Source of the DNA: Blastococcus sp. KM273128
Lineage (GTDB): Bacteria > Actinomycetota > Actinomycetes > Mycobacteriales > Geodermatophilaceae
Length of the DNA stretch: 64,000 nt
NCBI RefSeq assembly: GCF_021698975.1
Contig: NZ_SSXA01000013.1
Span: 1-64,000, forward strand
Direction of reading: 5' to 3'
The notes under the pieces were generated by a model. That model worked only from the letters and a program-made list of their open reading frames with translations, ran no database searches and was not told the DNA's origin. This document shows positions 24,799 through 33,631 of this stretch, piece by piece. Both the position numbers and the translations under genes were made by a program. How positions within the stretch are numbered: the stretch's first letter is position 1; each line of letters opens with the position of its first letter.

Positions 24799-25593
24799 GT
24801 GACCACCGCGAACGACGCCGCACTCGTGGACGGGCTGCGCCCGGTCGACGTCCTCACCGTCGTCTCGGTCACCGACGTCACCCCCTCGGTCCGCCGCGTG
24901 ACGCTCGCCGGGACGCCGGAGGCCGTGGCCGCCGCCGGCCCGACGGTGAACCTCCTGGTGCCGCGGGTGGACGACCCCGCGCCCCGCTGGCCGCTGCTCC
25001 AGCGCGACGGGCGCGTCGTGTGGCCCGACGGCAGCCACGGGGTGGCGCTGCGCAGCTACACCGCCCGCCGGCAGGACCCGGCCGCCGGCGAGGTGGACAT
25101 CGACTTCGTGCTGCACGGTGACGGCCCGGCCGCCTCCTGGGCCGCCGCCGCGCGGCCCGGCGCCATCCTCGGCGTGGCCGGCGCCGCCTCGCTCGCCGAG
25201 CGCCCCGCCCGGTGGCTGCTCCTGGCGGCGGACGAGACGGCGCTGCCGGCGGTGAGCCGCATCCTCGCCGCCGCCCCGGCCGGCACCACCGGCGTCGCCT
25301 ACCTGGAGGTGGCCGGCCCCGAGGAGGAGCAGCAGCTGGTCGCCCCGCCCGGGGTGGAGCTGCGCTGGCTGCACCGCGGCGCCACGCCCCCGGGGGAGAG
25401 CACGCTGCTGGCCGACGCGGTGGCGGCGCTGGAGCGGCCCCCGGGCGACGACGTGTTCGCGTGGGTCGGCGCCGAGTCGGCCGCCGTCCGCGCCATCCGC
25501 GCCGATCTCCGCGGCCGCTGGGGGCTGGGCCGGGCGCAGCACCACGCGATCGGCTACTGGCGGCGCGGTCGCGCCATGTCCCCCGCCGGCTGA
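24799..25593 (+). CDS. Siderophore-interacting (FAD-dependent ferric-siderophore reductase-like) protein
   Basis: A 264-residue flavoprotein of the SIP family, which reduces ferric siderophores to release iron. The FAD-binding R-S-Y-T motif occurs in LRSYTARRQDP, and the segment VDIDFVLHGDGPAASWAA with GVAGAA is typical of the family. The C-terminal NAD(P)-binding part has WVGAESAAVRAIRADLR and ends with HHAIGYWRRG. It appears leaderless from a TAGGCT -10. No siderophore uptake or synthesis genes are adjacent. Confidence 0.87.
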   Translation: MTTANDAALVDGLRPVDVLTVVSVTDVTPSVRRVTLAGTPEAVAAAGPTVNLLVPRVDDPAPRWPLLQRDGRVVWPDGSHGVALRSYTARRQDPAAGEVDIDFVLHGDGPAASWAAAARPGAILGVAGAASLAERPARWLLLAADETALPAVSRILAAAPAGTTGVAYLEVAGPEEEQQLVAPPGVELRWLHRGATPPGESTLLADAVAALERPPGDDVFAWVGAESAAVRAIRADLRGRWGLGRAQHHAIGYWRRGRAMSPAG

Positions 25594-25699
25594 CCCGGGG
25601 CCTCCCAGCGGGTTCACAGGTAGCGTCCAGAGCGACCGCAGCTGCCGCGCCCATCCTCGGTGCATGTCGACGGCACCGGCGCACGCCCCCGGAGGAACG

Positions 25700-26428
25700 A
25701 TGTCCGGCCCCCACCCCACCGGGCGCACGGCCCCTGAGGCCCGCCTTCTCGTGGTGGACGACGAGCCCAACATCCGCGAGCTGCTGTCGGCGAGCCTCCG
25801 CTACGCGGGCTTCGAGGTGGCCACCGCCGCGGACGGCCAGCAGGCGCTCTCCCTGGCCGCCTCGTTCCGGCCCGATCTGCTGGTGCTCGACGTGATGATG
25901 CCCGGGCTCGACGGCTTCGGCGTCGTCCGGCGCCTGCGGGAGAGCGGCCGCCACACCCCGGTGCTGTTCCTCACCGCCCGGGACGCCGCGGAGGACAAGG
26001 TCTCCGGTCTGACCCTCGGCGGGGACGACTACGTGACCAAGCCGTTCAGCCTGGACGAGGTGGTGGCCCGCATCCGTGCCGTGCTGCGCCGCACCACGGG
26101 CGCGCAGCGGGGCGCCGAGGCCCCGCGGCTCACCTTCGCCGACATCGAGCTGGACGAGGAGAGCCACGAGGTCATCAAGGCCGGTGAGGTGATCAGCCTC
26201 TCCCCCACCGAGTTCAAGCTGCTGCGCTACCTGATGGCCAACGCCGGGCGGGTGCTGTCCAAGGCGCAGATCCTCGACCACGTGTGGAACTACGACTTCA
26301 ACGGCGAGGCCAACGTCGTCGAGTCCTACATCTCCTACCTCCGCCGCAAGATCGACACGACCGAGCCGCGGCTGCTGCACACCATCCGGGGGGTCGGGTA
26401 CACGCTGCGGCTGCCGCGGGGGGCATGA
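25700..26428 (+). CDS. OmpR-family response regulator
   Basis: A 242-residue two-component regulator. The receiver domain (about 15-130) has the acidic pair in VVDDEP, the phosphorylatable Asp in LLVLDVMMPG, the switch Thr in FLTARD and the Lys in VTKPF. The winged-helix output domain (about 145-240) contains LSPTEFKLLRYLMANAGRVL and ends VGYTLRLPRGA. I choose the ATG at 25700, which has a perfect GGAGGAACG site; an earlier ATG at 25664 lacks one. Its stop overlaps the start of the histidine kinase gene. Architecture resembles TrcR/MprA-type regulators; the regulon is unknown. Confidence 0.92.
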   Translation: MSGPHPTGRTAPEARLLVVDDEPNIRELLSASLRYAGFEVATAADGQQALSLAASFRPDLLVLDVMMPGLDGFGVVRRLRESGRHTPVLFLTARDAAEDKVSGLTLGGDDYVTKPFSLDEVVARIRAVLRRTTGAQRGAEAPRLTFADIELDEESHEVIKAGEVISLSPTEFKLLRYLMANAGRVLSKAQILDHVWNYDFNGEANVVESYISYLRRKIDTTEPRLLHTIRGVGYTLRLPRGA

Positions 26429-27903
26429 CCACTGCGCCCGCACCGGCGCGGGGCCCGCGGGTCCCGCTCCGGGTCACCCTCGTCGCGCTGCTGGTCGCCC
26501 TGCTGAGCGCCGCCCTGCTCGCGACCGGCCTGGCGACCACCTCGCTGCTGCGCGACTACCTGCAGGACCAGCGGGACGCCGAGCTGCGCATCTACGTCGA
26601 CTACAACCTGCGCCCCGAGGTGGCGGCCGCCTGCCGCCAGCCCGGCGACCCGGCGCCCAACCCGTTCTTCGTCGCCTGCCTCGCGCCGGGCAGCGACGAA
26701 CCGGTCGTCCTCGGCGAGCCCCAGGGGCCGGGCGGCGACGCCGTGCCCGAGCTGAGCGGCAAGGCGGTGGAGCGGCTCCGGGCCGACCCCCGCCCCTTCA
26801 CCATGTGGGTCGACGGCGAGCGGTGGCGGATGACCTCGGGCCAGCTGCCCGGCGGCTACACGCTGGTCGTCGGCGACGACAACGCGGGAGTGGAGCGGGC
26901 GATCGCCCGGCTGGTCCGCATCGAGCTGGTCGTGGGGCTCTCCCTCCTGGTGCTGCTGGGCGCCGCCGGCTACGTGCTGGTGCGCAACAGCCTGCGCCCG
27001 CTGGTCGACGTCGAGCGGACCGCCGCCGCCATCGCCGCGGGCGACCTCTCCCGGCGCGTGCCGGTCGGTGACGAGCGCACGGAGGTCGGGCGGCTCTCCA
27101 CGGCGCTCAACGGCATGCTCGCCCGCATCGAGGCCGCCTTCCGCGCCCAGCAGGCGTCCGAGGAGCAGGCGCGCGGGTCCGAGCACCGCATGCGCCGGTT
27201 CGTCGCGGACGCCAGCCACGAGCTGCGCACCCCGCTGACCTCCATCCGCGGCTTCGCCGAGCTGTACCGGCAGGGCGCCGTCCGCTCGCAGGAGGACGTC
27301 GCCCGGCTCATGCAGCGCATCGAGGCCGAGGGCGGCCGGATGGGCCTGCTCGTCGAGGACCTGCTGCTGCTCGCCCGCATGGACCAGCAGCGGCCGCTGT
27401 CCGTGGCGCCGGTCGACCTCGCGGAGATCGCGGGCGACGCGGTGCACGACGCCCGCGCCGTGCAGCCCGACCGGCCGATCAGCCTGCACCTGGACGAGTC
27501 GCTCACCGAGGTCCCGGTCGTGCTCGGCGACGAGGGCCGGCTGCGCCAGGTCGTCGGCAACCTCGTCACGAACGCGCTCACCCACACCCCGCCGTCCACC
27601 CGGGTGCTGGTCTCCGTGGCGGAGGCGCCCGACGATCCCGATGCCCTGCTGCTGCGGGTCGCCGACGAGGGCCCCGGGATGGACCCGGCCGACGCCGAGC
27701 GGGCGTTCGAGCGGTTCTACCGCGCGGACACCTCCCGCACCCGCGCCGCCGGCGGCACCGGGCTCGGCCTCTCGATCGTCGCCTCGCTGGCCGCCGCCCA
27801 CGGCGGGTCGGCGTCGCTGGAGACCGCTCCCGGGGACGGGCTCGCGGTCACCGTGCGGCTGCCGCGAAGCGGCCCCTCCGGGGGTGGCGCACCGGCCGCC
27901 TGA
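26425..27903 (+). CDS. Sensor histidine kinase
   Basis: A 492-residue membrane sensor kinase coupled to the response regulator by ATGA overlap. Layout: helix 1 (about 15-38), an extracytoplasmic sensor of about 130 residues with two cysteines (ACRQPG, FVACLAPG), helix 2 (about 170-192), HAMP (about 193-245), HisKA with the phosphoacceptor His in FVADASHELRTPLTS, and a HATPase with N box NLVTNALTHTP, G1 DEGPGMD and G2 GGTGLGLSIV. All catalytic elements are intact. The stimulus is unknown; the sensor domain suggests an envelope or redox signal (weak inference from the cysteine pair). Confidence 0.92.
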   Translation: MTTAPAPARGPRVPLRVTLVALLVALLSAALLATGLATTSLLRDYLQDQRDAELRIYVDYNLRPEVAAACRQPGDPAPNPFFVACLAPGSDEPVVLGEPQGPGGDAVPELSGKAVERLRADPRPFTMWVDGERWRMTSGQLPGGYTLVVGDDNAGVERAIARLVRIELVVGLSLLVLLGAAGYVLVRNSLRPLVDVERTAAAIAAGDLSRRVPVGDERTEVGRLSTALNGMLARIEAAFRAQQASEEQARGSEHRMRRFVADASHELRTPLTSIRGFAELYRQGAVRSQEDVARLMQRIEAEGGRMGLLVEDLLLLARMDQQRPLSVAPVDLAEIAGDAVHDARAVQPDRPISLHLDESLTEVPVVLGDEGRLRQVVGNLVTNALTHTPPSTRVLVSVAEAPDDPDALLLRVADEGPGMDPADAERAFERFYRADTSRTRAAGGTGLGLSIVASLAAAHGGSASLETAPGDGLAVTVRLPRSGPSGGGAPAA

Positions 27904-27925
27904 GCCCGCTTGCGACCATCGCCCG

Positions 27926-28648
27926 GTGACGACGAACGACGCCCCCGCCGAGACCGGCGCCCCCTACGACGCCGAGCTCATGGCGGCCTCCACCGAGCTG
28001 GGGGCCGCGCTGCGCGAGCTGATCGAGGCCTCCGTGGTCACCACGGCACCGGCGGCGGAGGTGGCCGCTGCGGCCGAGGCGGTCCGCCGGGCGACCGCGG
28101 CGATCGGTGCCTCCCGGCGCCCCGCCGCCCAGCTGCCGGCGCTGGACGACCCGTCGGTGGGCCGGCGCGTGTTCAACCCCGTCGTCGGCACCGGCAACGC
28201 CCTGGCCCCGCCGCTGGTGGTGCGCCGGGAGGAGGGCGGCGTGGTCGCCGAGGTGACCCTGGGCGTCGCGTACGAGGGCCCGCCCAGCTACGTGCACGGC
28301 GGGATGAGCGCGCTGTTCATGGACCAGTTGCTCGGCAGCGCGGCCGGCGCGGCGGGGCTGTGGGGCATGACCGCCCACCTGGAGCTCGACTACCGCGGCC
28401 CGCTGCCGCTGGAGACCCCGCTGGTGATGCGCGCCCGGGTGGAGAGCAACGAGGGGCGCAAGTCGGTGATCGTCGGCACGATCGCGCTGGCGGCCGCCCC
28501 CGGGCGCCCGCTGGTCGAGGCCCGCGGCATCTTCGTCATGCCGCGCCCGGAGAAGGCCCAGACCTACTTCGGCACCATCACCGACGCGGCGGGCCGGCAC
28601 ACCCCGCCCCGGCGTCCCGGCGACGCCACCTCGGTGCAGTGGAGCTGA
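27926..28648 (+). CDS. PaaI/hotdog-fold thioesterase family protein
   Basis: A 240-residue protein whose C-terminal half (about 95-215) is a hotdog thioesterase domain. It includes VAYEGPPSYVHGGMSALFMD (the HGG motif with the central helix) and YRGPLPLETPLVMRARVESNEGRK. The first 80 residues are a helical alanine-rich extension. The GTG at 27926 lies 22 nt after the kinase stop. The last ten bases overlap the cysQ start, so it is coupled to sulfate-activation genes, although a role there is not obvious. Substrate is probably an acyl-CoA (family knowledge). Confidence 0.83.
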   Translation: MTTNDAPAETGAPYDAELMAASTELGAALRELIEASVVTTAPAAEVAAAAEAVRRATAAIGASRRPAAQLPALDDPSVGRRVFNPVVGTGNALAPPLVVRREEGGVVAEVTLGVAYEGPPSYVHGGMSALFMDQLLGSAAGAAGLWGMTAHLELDYRGPLPLETPLVMRARVESNEGRKSVIVGTIALAAAPGRPLVEARGIFVMPRPEKAQTYFGTITDAAGRHTPPRRPGDATSVQWS

Positions 28649-29388
28649 CCGCGGGCTCCGACGTCGCCGTCGCCGTGGCCGCCGCGCGGGCCGCGGCCGC
28701 GGCGCTCCTGCCGCTGCGCCACGGCGGCCCGGAGGGGCGCGCGCTCGGGGACGCCGGCGACGCCGCCGCCCAGGAGGCGATCCTGGGGGTGCTCACCGGG
28801 GCCCGCCCCGGCGACGCGGTGTTCAGCGAGGAGGCGGTGGACGACGCCCGCCGGCTGACCGCCGACCGCGTGTGGATCGTCGACCCGCTCGACGGGACCC
28901 GCGAGTACTCCGACCCCGCCCGCACCGACTGGGCGGTGCACGTCGCCCTCTGGGCCGGGGGCGACCTGGTGGCCGCCGCGGTGGCCCTGCCGGCGCTGGA
29001 CGAGGTGCACCTCACCGAGCCGGCTCCCGTGCTGCCGCCCCGCCCGGAGGGACCGGTCCGCATCGCCGTCAGCCGCACCCGCCCGCCCGCCGAGGCGCAG
29101 GCCGTGGCCGACGCACTCGAGGGCGAGCTGGTGCCGCTGGGTTCGGCGGGCTACAAGACGCTCGCGGTCGTGCGCGGGGAGGTCGACGCCTACGTGCACG
29201 GCGGCGGCATGTACCAGTGGGACTCCGCCGCGCCGGTCGCCGTCGCCCGCGCCGCGGGGCTGGTGACCTGCCGGCTGGACGGCTCGCCGCTGGTCTACAA
29301 CGACCCCGCCCCCTCTCTGCCGGACCTGGTGGTGGCCCGCCCGGAGCTGGCGCCCCGGGTGCTGGCTGCGGTCGCCGCGGCCCGATAG
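28639..29388 (+). CDS. cysQ: 3'(2'),5'-bisphosphate nucleotidase CysQ (IMPase family)
   Basis: A 249-residue Mg-dependent phosphatase of the inositol monophosphatase fold. Metal-binding motifs are present: FSEEAVDD, IVDPLDGTREY and the C-terminal YQWDSAAPVAVARAAG (the WD-AA-P motif). Its place directly before cysD and cysN, and the DGTREY form of the motif, point to CysQ, which hydrolyses PAP/PAPS and controls flux in sulfate assimilation. The GTG at 28639 overlaps the thioesterase gene by 10 nt in another frame. Confidence 0.87.
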   Translation: MELTAGSDVAVAVAAARAAAAALLPLRHGGPEGRALGDAGDAAAQEAILGVLTGARPGDAVFSEEAVDDARRLTADRVWIVDPLDGTREYSDPARTDWAVHVALWAGGDLVAAAVALPALDEVHLTEPAPVLPPRPEGPVRIAVSRTRPPAEAQAVADALEGELVPLGSAGYKTLAVVRGEVDAYVHGGGMYQWDSAAPVAVARAAGLVTCRLDGSPLVYNDPAPSLPDLVVARPELAPRVLAAVAAAR

Positions 29389-29471
29389 CGGACACTGGGC
29401 GGGAATCCGCACCGAACCGATCGGGTTGCGCCGGTCGCCGACCCCGATCCCTACCCGTGGAGCATGCGCGC

Positions 29472-30380
29472 GTGACGACGCCCGACTACCGGCTCAGCCA
29501 GCTGGAGACGCTGGAGGCCGAGTCCATCCACGTCATCCGTGAGGTGGTGGCCGAGCTCGAGCGGCCGGTGCTGCTGTTCTCCGGCGGCAAGGACTCCATC
29601 GTGATGCTGGAGCTGGCCCGCAAGGCGTTCGCGCCGGCCCGCATCCCGTTCCCGGTCATGCACGTGGACACCGGGCTGAACTTCCCCGAGGTGCTGGCCT
29701 TCCGCGACAAGCGGGTCGCCGAGCTCGGCGTCCAGCTCGTGGTCGCCTCCGTGCCCGACGCCATCGCGGCCGGCACGGTCAAGGAGGAGCCCAACGGCTC
29801 ACGGAACCGCATCCAGACGCCGGTGCTGCTGGACGCGGTCGAGGAGCACGGCTTCACCGCGCTCTTCGGGGGCGCCCGCCGCGACGAGGACAAGGCGCGC
29901 GCCAAGGAACGGGTCTTCTCCTTCCGCGACGACTTCGGGCAGTGGGACCCCAAGAACCAGCGCCCCGAGCTCTGGGACCTCTACAACGGCCGCATCCACC
30001 TCGGTGAGTCGATCCGGGTCTTCCCGCTGTCGAACTGGACCGAGCTGGACATCTGGCAGTACATCCTCCGCGAGGCGATCGAAATCCCCGCGCTGTACCT
30101 GGCCCAGGAGCGGGACGTCGTCGAGCGCCAGGGGATGCTCTACGCGGTCAACGAGTTCATCACCCCGCGCGAGGGCGAGCAGGTGCAGCGCCGGAGCGTC
30201 CGCTACCGCACGGTCGGCGACGCCAACCTGACCGCCGCCGTCCCCTCCACCGCCACCACGGTCGAGGAGGTCATCGCCGAGATCGCGGTGACCCGGATGA
30301 CCGAGCGCGGGGCCACCCGCGGGGACGACAAGGTCAGCGACGCCGCCATGGAGGACCGCAAGAAGGAGGGCTACTTCTGA
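29472..30380 (+). CDS. cysD: Sulfate adenylyltransferase subunit 2, CysD
   Basis: A 302-residue PP-loop ATPase that adenylates sulfate to APS together with the GTPase subunit CysN. The SGGKDS PP-loop is in PVLLFSGGKDSIVMLELA, and the family blocks FPVMHVDTGLNFPE, LFGGARRDEDKARAKER and SNWTELDIWQYI are intact, ending in the usual DRKKEGYF. I use GTG 29472 (VTTPDYRLSQLE); GTG 29457 would add five residues. The gap from cysQ is 83 nt. The 3' end overlaps an antisense small membrane gene by 10 nt. Confidence 0.95.
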   Translation: MTTPDYRLSQLETLEAESIHVIREVVAELERPVLLFSGGKDSIVMLELARKAFAPARIPFPVMHVDTGLNFPEVLAFRDKRVAELGVQLVVASVPDAIAAGTVKEEPNGSRNRIQTPVLLDAVEEHGFTALFGGARRDEDKARAKERVFSFRDDFGQWDPKNQRPELWDLYNGRIHLGESIRVFPLSNWTELDIWQYILREAIEIPALYLAQERDVVERQGMLYAVNEFITPREGEQVQRRSVRYRTVGDANLTAAVPSTATTVEEVIAEIAVTRMTERGATRGDDKVSDAAMEDRKKEGYF

Positions 30381-30592
30381 TGCCCGCGGTCCCCGCCCCG
30401 GCGCCGCAGGCGGCCCACCACCAGCTTGACCACGACGGCGAGCAGCAGCAGCCCGGTCACCCAGCCCACGACCTCCGGCGTGCCCCCCGGTCGCGCGCCG
30501 AGCAGCCCGAACACCCAGTCCGCCGCGGCGAAGCCGACGACGTACCCGGCGACCACGACGAGCAGGCCCGGTACGGCGAGCAGCACGAACAC
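30371..30592 (-). CDS. Antisense small two-helix membrane protein inside the cysD-cysN gap
   Basis: A 73-residue hydrophobic protein with two predicted helices: VLLAVPGLLVVVAGYVVGFA (about 3-22) and VVGWVTGLLLLAVVVKLVVG (about 41-60), ending with a basic tail RLRRRGGDRGHQK. The GTG at 30592 has a clear GGGGAGG site seven bases upstream. It fills an otherwise empty 283-nt gap between cysD and cysN on the opposite strand and overlaps the cysD stop by 10 nt. It is probably a real gene, because the opposite-strand frame is low-complexity. Function is unknown. Confidence 0.6.
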   Translation of the reverse strand: MFVLLAVPGLLVVVAGYVVGFAAADWVFGLLGARPGGTPEVVGWVTGLLLLAVVVKLVVGRLRRRGGDRGHQK

Positions 30593-30663
30593 CCGCAGCC
30601 TCCCCGGTCGTCGACGGACACCAGCGTCCGCCGTGCCGCCGCCCCGCGCCAGGAGACCGCCCG

Positions 30664-31974
30664 ATGACCGACGCCCCCGTCGACGTCCACTCGGCCGCCG
30701 CCGAGGCCGCCGCCGAGATCGCCACCGCGCGGAAGGACATCCTGCGCATCGCCACCGCCGGCTCGGTGGACGACGGCAAGAGCACGCTGATCGGCCGCCT
30801 GCTGTACGACAGCAAGGCCGTCTTCGAGGACCAGTACGAGGCGGTGGAGCGGGCCAGCAAGGGCGACTACGTCGACCTCGCGCTGCTCACCGACGGCCTG
30901 CGCGCCGAGCGCGAGCAGGGCATCACCATCGACGTCGCCTACCGGTACTTCGCCACGCCCCGGCGCACGTTCATCCTGGCCGACACCCCCGGCCACGTGC
31001 AGTACACGCGCAACATGGTCACCGGCGCCTCGACGGCCGACCTCGCGATCGTGCTGGTCGACGCCCGCAAGGGCATGGTGGAGCAGAGCCGGCGGCACGC
31101 GTTCCTGGCCTCGCTGCTGCGGGTGCCGCACCTGGTCGTCGCCGTCAACAAGATGGACCTCGTCGACTGGTCGGAGGAGGCCTACGAGGCGATCCGCGAC
31201 GAGTTCACCGCCTTCGCCGCCAAGCTCGACGTCCCCGACCTCACCGTGGTGCCGATCTCGGCGCTGCACGGTGACAACGTCGTGCGCCGGTCGGAGAACA
31301 CGCCCTGGTACCAGGGCCCCTCGCTGCTGCACCACCTCGAGCACGTGCACGTCGCCAGCGACCGCAACCTGATCGACGTGCGCTTCCCGGTGCAGTACGT
31401 CATCCGGCCGCAGTCCGACGCGCACCACGACTACCGGGGCTACGCCGGGACGGTCGCCAGCGGGGTGCTGCGCCCCGGCGACGAGGTCCAGGTGCTGCCC
31501 AGCGGCCTGACGACGACGATCGCCGGCATCGACGGGCCCCGCGGCCCGGTTCCGGAGGCCTTCGCCCCCATGTCGGTGACCGTGCGGCTGGCCGACGACC
31601 TCGACGTCTCGCGCGGCGACCTGGTCTGCCGCCCGGCCAACGCCCCGCACGTCACCCAGGACCTCGACGCGCTGGTGTGCTGGATGACCGACGAGCCGCT
31701 GCGCCCGCGCCAGCGGCTGGCCGTCAAGCACACCACCCGGTCGGTGCGCGCCGTGGTCAAGGAGCTGGTCTACCGGCTGGACGTGAACACGCTGCACCGC
31801 GAGCAGGAGGCCGGCGAGCTCGGGCTCAACGACATCGGCCGGGTGCGGCTGCGCACCACCCAGCCGCTGTTCGTGGACGAGTACTCCCGCAACCGCGTCA
31901 CGGGGCGCTTCATCCTCGTCGACGAGGCCACCAACGCCACCGTCGGCGCCGGCATGCTGGTGCCCGGCAGCTGA
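30664..31974 (+). CDS. cysN: Sulfate adenylyltransferase subunit 1 (GTPase), CysN
   Basis: A 436-residue EF-Tu-like GTPase that couples GTP hydrolysis to APS formation by CysD. G1 is AGSVDDGKSTLIGRLL, G3 is DTPGHVQYTRNM and G4 is NKMDLVDW. Beta-barrel domains II and III follow (DYRGYAGTVASGVLRPGDEV and later). Length shows that no APS kinase (CysC) domain is fused, unlike M. tuberculosis CysNC, and no cysC or cysH is in the window. The ATG follows CAGGAGACC. It converges on the P450 gene with a 13-nt gap. Confidence 0.95.
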   Translation: MTDAPVDVHSAAAEAAAEIATARKDILRIATAGSVDDGKSTLIGRLLYDSKAVFEDQYEAVERASKGDYVDLALLTDGLRAEREQGITIDVAYRYFATPRRTFILADTPGHVQYTRNMVTGASTADLAIVLVDARKGMVEQSRRHAFLASLLRVPHLVVAVNKMDLVDWSEEAYEAIRDEFTAFAAKLDVPDLTVVPISALHGDNVVRRSENTPWYQGPSLLHHLEHVHVASDRNLIDVRFPVQYVIRPQSDAHHDYRGYAGTVASGVLRPGDEVQVLPSGLTTTIAGIDGPRGPVPEAFAPMSVTVRLADDLDVSRGDLVCRPANAPHVTQDLDALVCWMTDEPLRPRQRLAVKHTTRSVRAVVKELVYRLDVNTLHREQEAGELGLNDIGRVRLRTTQPLFVDEYSRNRVTGRFILVDEATNATVGAGMLVPGS

Positions 31975-31987
31975 GAGCGAGCTCTCT

Positions 31988-33304
31988 TCAGCGGAGGCGG
32001 ACCGGGAGCACCTCGAAGCCGCGCAGGGTCTGCAGGTCGCGGCGCACCGGACGGCCGGCCACGCGCAGGCCCGGGAAGCGCTCGCCCAGCACCTGCAGGC
32101 CGACGGCACCCTCCAGCCGCGCCAGGCCCGCACCCAGGCAGTAGTGGATGCCGCCGGAGAAGGCCAGGTGCTCGCGCGCGTTGGCCCGCGTGACGTCGAA
32201 GCGCGCCGGGTCGGGGAAGACGTCCGGGTCGCGGTTGGCCGCCCCGAGCAGCAGGGTGACCCGCATGCCGGCGGAAACCCGCCGCCCGGCGAGCTCGACG
32301 TCCGCGCGCGCCGTCCGGCCGGTCAGCTGCACCGGGCTGTCGAGCCGGAGCACCTCCTCCACGGCGTCGTCCCAGCTCGCGTCGCCGCCGCGCAGGGCCG
32401 CCCACTGGTCGCGGTGCGCATCCAGCAGCACCACGGCGTTGCCCACCAGGTTGACCGTCGTCTCGAAGCCCGCCCCGAGGAGCAGCAGCACCGTGGCGTG
32501 CAGCTCCCGGTCGGTGAGCGCCTCGTCGGGCGGCAGGGTGACCAGCCGGCTGACCAGGTCCTCGCCCGGCTCCCGGCGCAGCCGTGCGAAGTGCTCGGCG
32601 AGGAAGCGGTGCATCGCCCGCAGCGCCCGCTCCGCGGAGAGGAAACGGCCCAGCGGGAGGCCGGGGTCGAGGGTCGCGGCGGCCGCCGCCCCCCAGCGGA
32701 GGAAGTCCTCGCGGCGCTCCACCGGGACGCCCAGGAGCTCGGCGATGACCAGCACCGGCAGCTGCGCCGCGTAGGTGCCGACGAGGTCGACGACGCCGTC
32801 CCGGCGCTCGAGCTCGTCCAGCAAACGCCCTGCGGTGCGCCGGACGGCCGGCTCGAACGCCGCCGTCGCGCGTGGGGTGAAGGCCCGGCTGACCAGCCGG
32901 CGGAACCGGGTGTGGTCGGGCGGGTCGACGACGAGCATGGACGGCGGCTCCGCCACCCCGGCCGCGGCCGGGTCGTCCCCGAACTCCAGCGCCCACCGGA
33001 TGATCCTCGGCGCCACCGAGCGGTCCCAGCCCACGCCGAAGCGCTCGCTGCGCAGCACCTCCTGCGCCACGGGGTGGGACGTGGTGACCAGGCCGAGGCT
33101 GCTGCCGGTGAGCGGCCCGCGGGCACGCAGCTCCTCGAAGAGCCCGTAGGGCTGCTCGCGCAGGGCCGGGTCGCGCATCAGCCGGCCGACGGCGTCACCC
33201 CGGCGGGCGCTGCGGGAGAGGTAGACGGCGGGCAGGGCGTGGCGCACGGCCCAGCGGGCCGCGGTGCGGGCGGGCCGGGCCAGCTGCTCCGCTGTGGCGC
33301 TCAT
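31988..33304 (-). CDS. Cytochrome P450
   Basis: A 438-residue soluble P450. The heme-binding loop is FSGGIHYCLGAGLARLEG with the axial Cys in YCLG; the I-helix is LLLGAGFETTVNLVGN; the K-helix ExxR is in EEVLRLDSP; and a meander with PDVFPDPARFD precedes the heme loop. This is a class I bacterial enzyme needing ferredoxin and a reductase, neither of which is adjacent. The substrate cannot be told from sequence. I use ATG 33304; GTG 33307 is immediately upstream. Confidence 0.92.
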   Translation of the reverse strand: MSATAEQLARPARTAARWAVRHALPAVYLSRSARRGDAVGRLMRDPALREQPYGLFEELRARGPLTGSSLGLVTTSHPVAQEVLRSERFGVGWDRSVAPRIIRWALEFGDDPAAAGVAEPPSMLVVDPPDHTRFRRLVSRAFTPRATAAFEPAVRRTAGRLLDELERRDGVVDLVGTYAAQLPVLVIAELLGVPVERREDFLRWGAAAAATLDPGLPLGRFLSAERALRAMHRFLAEHFARLRREPGEDLVSRLVTLPPDEALTDRELHATVLLLLGAGFETTVNLVGNAVVLLDAHRDQWAALRGGDASWDDAVEEVLRLDSPVQLTGRTARADVELAGRRVSAGMRVTLLLGAANRDPDVFPDPARFDVTRANAREHLAFSGGIHYCLGAGLARLEGAVGLQVLGERFPGLRVAGRPVRRDLQTLRGFEVLPVRLR

Positions 33305-33337
33305 CACCGCAGTGTGCCAACGCCGGGGCCGGACGCG

Positions 33338-33375
33338 GCACCGCCCCCGGCCCGGGTGCGGGACGGGGGCGGTGC
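33338..33375 (-). terminator. Hairpin between the small acidic gene and the P450 gene
   Basis: GCACCGCCCCCG and CGGGGGCGGTGC pair perfectly over 12 bp with a 14-nt loop. It lies 17 nt past the stop of the minus-strand gene at 33392 and upstream of the P450 start. Confidence 0.75.
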
Positions 33376-33391
33376 AGCGGGGTGCGGGGGC

Positions 33392-33556
33392 TCAGGCCTG
33401 GTCGCCGGGGGCCGGTGCGGAGCCCGGGTCGCCGTCCCAGTCCTTGCCCGCGACGTCGGCGTTCTCCGACGCGCTGTCGGTCTGGCTGGCCACGGTCTCG
33501 ACCATCTCCTCGTCGGAGACGTTCTCACCGGCGGCGTGGGTGTTCGGCTCGCTCAT
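33392..33556 (-). CDS. Small acidic hydrophilic protein (54 aa)
   Basis: The frame ATG 33556 to TGA 33392 encodes MSEPNTHAAGENVSDEEMVE followed by TVASQTDSASENADVAGKDW and an acidic proline-rich end. GGAAGGGA lies seven bases before the ATG, and a strong hairpin follows, so it looks like an independent small gene. It is highly acidic and probably disordered. No function is known. Confidence 0.65.
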   Translation of the reverse strand: MSEPNTHAAGENVSDEEMVETVASQTDSASENADVAGKDWDGDPGSAPAPGDQA

Positions 33557-33631
33557 CGCGCGGTCCCTTCCTTCGGCTGGCTTCCTCCTCGCCCGTCCCC
33601 GATCGTCGACCGCGGCAAACCAGCCGGTGCG

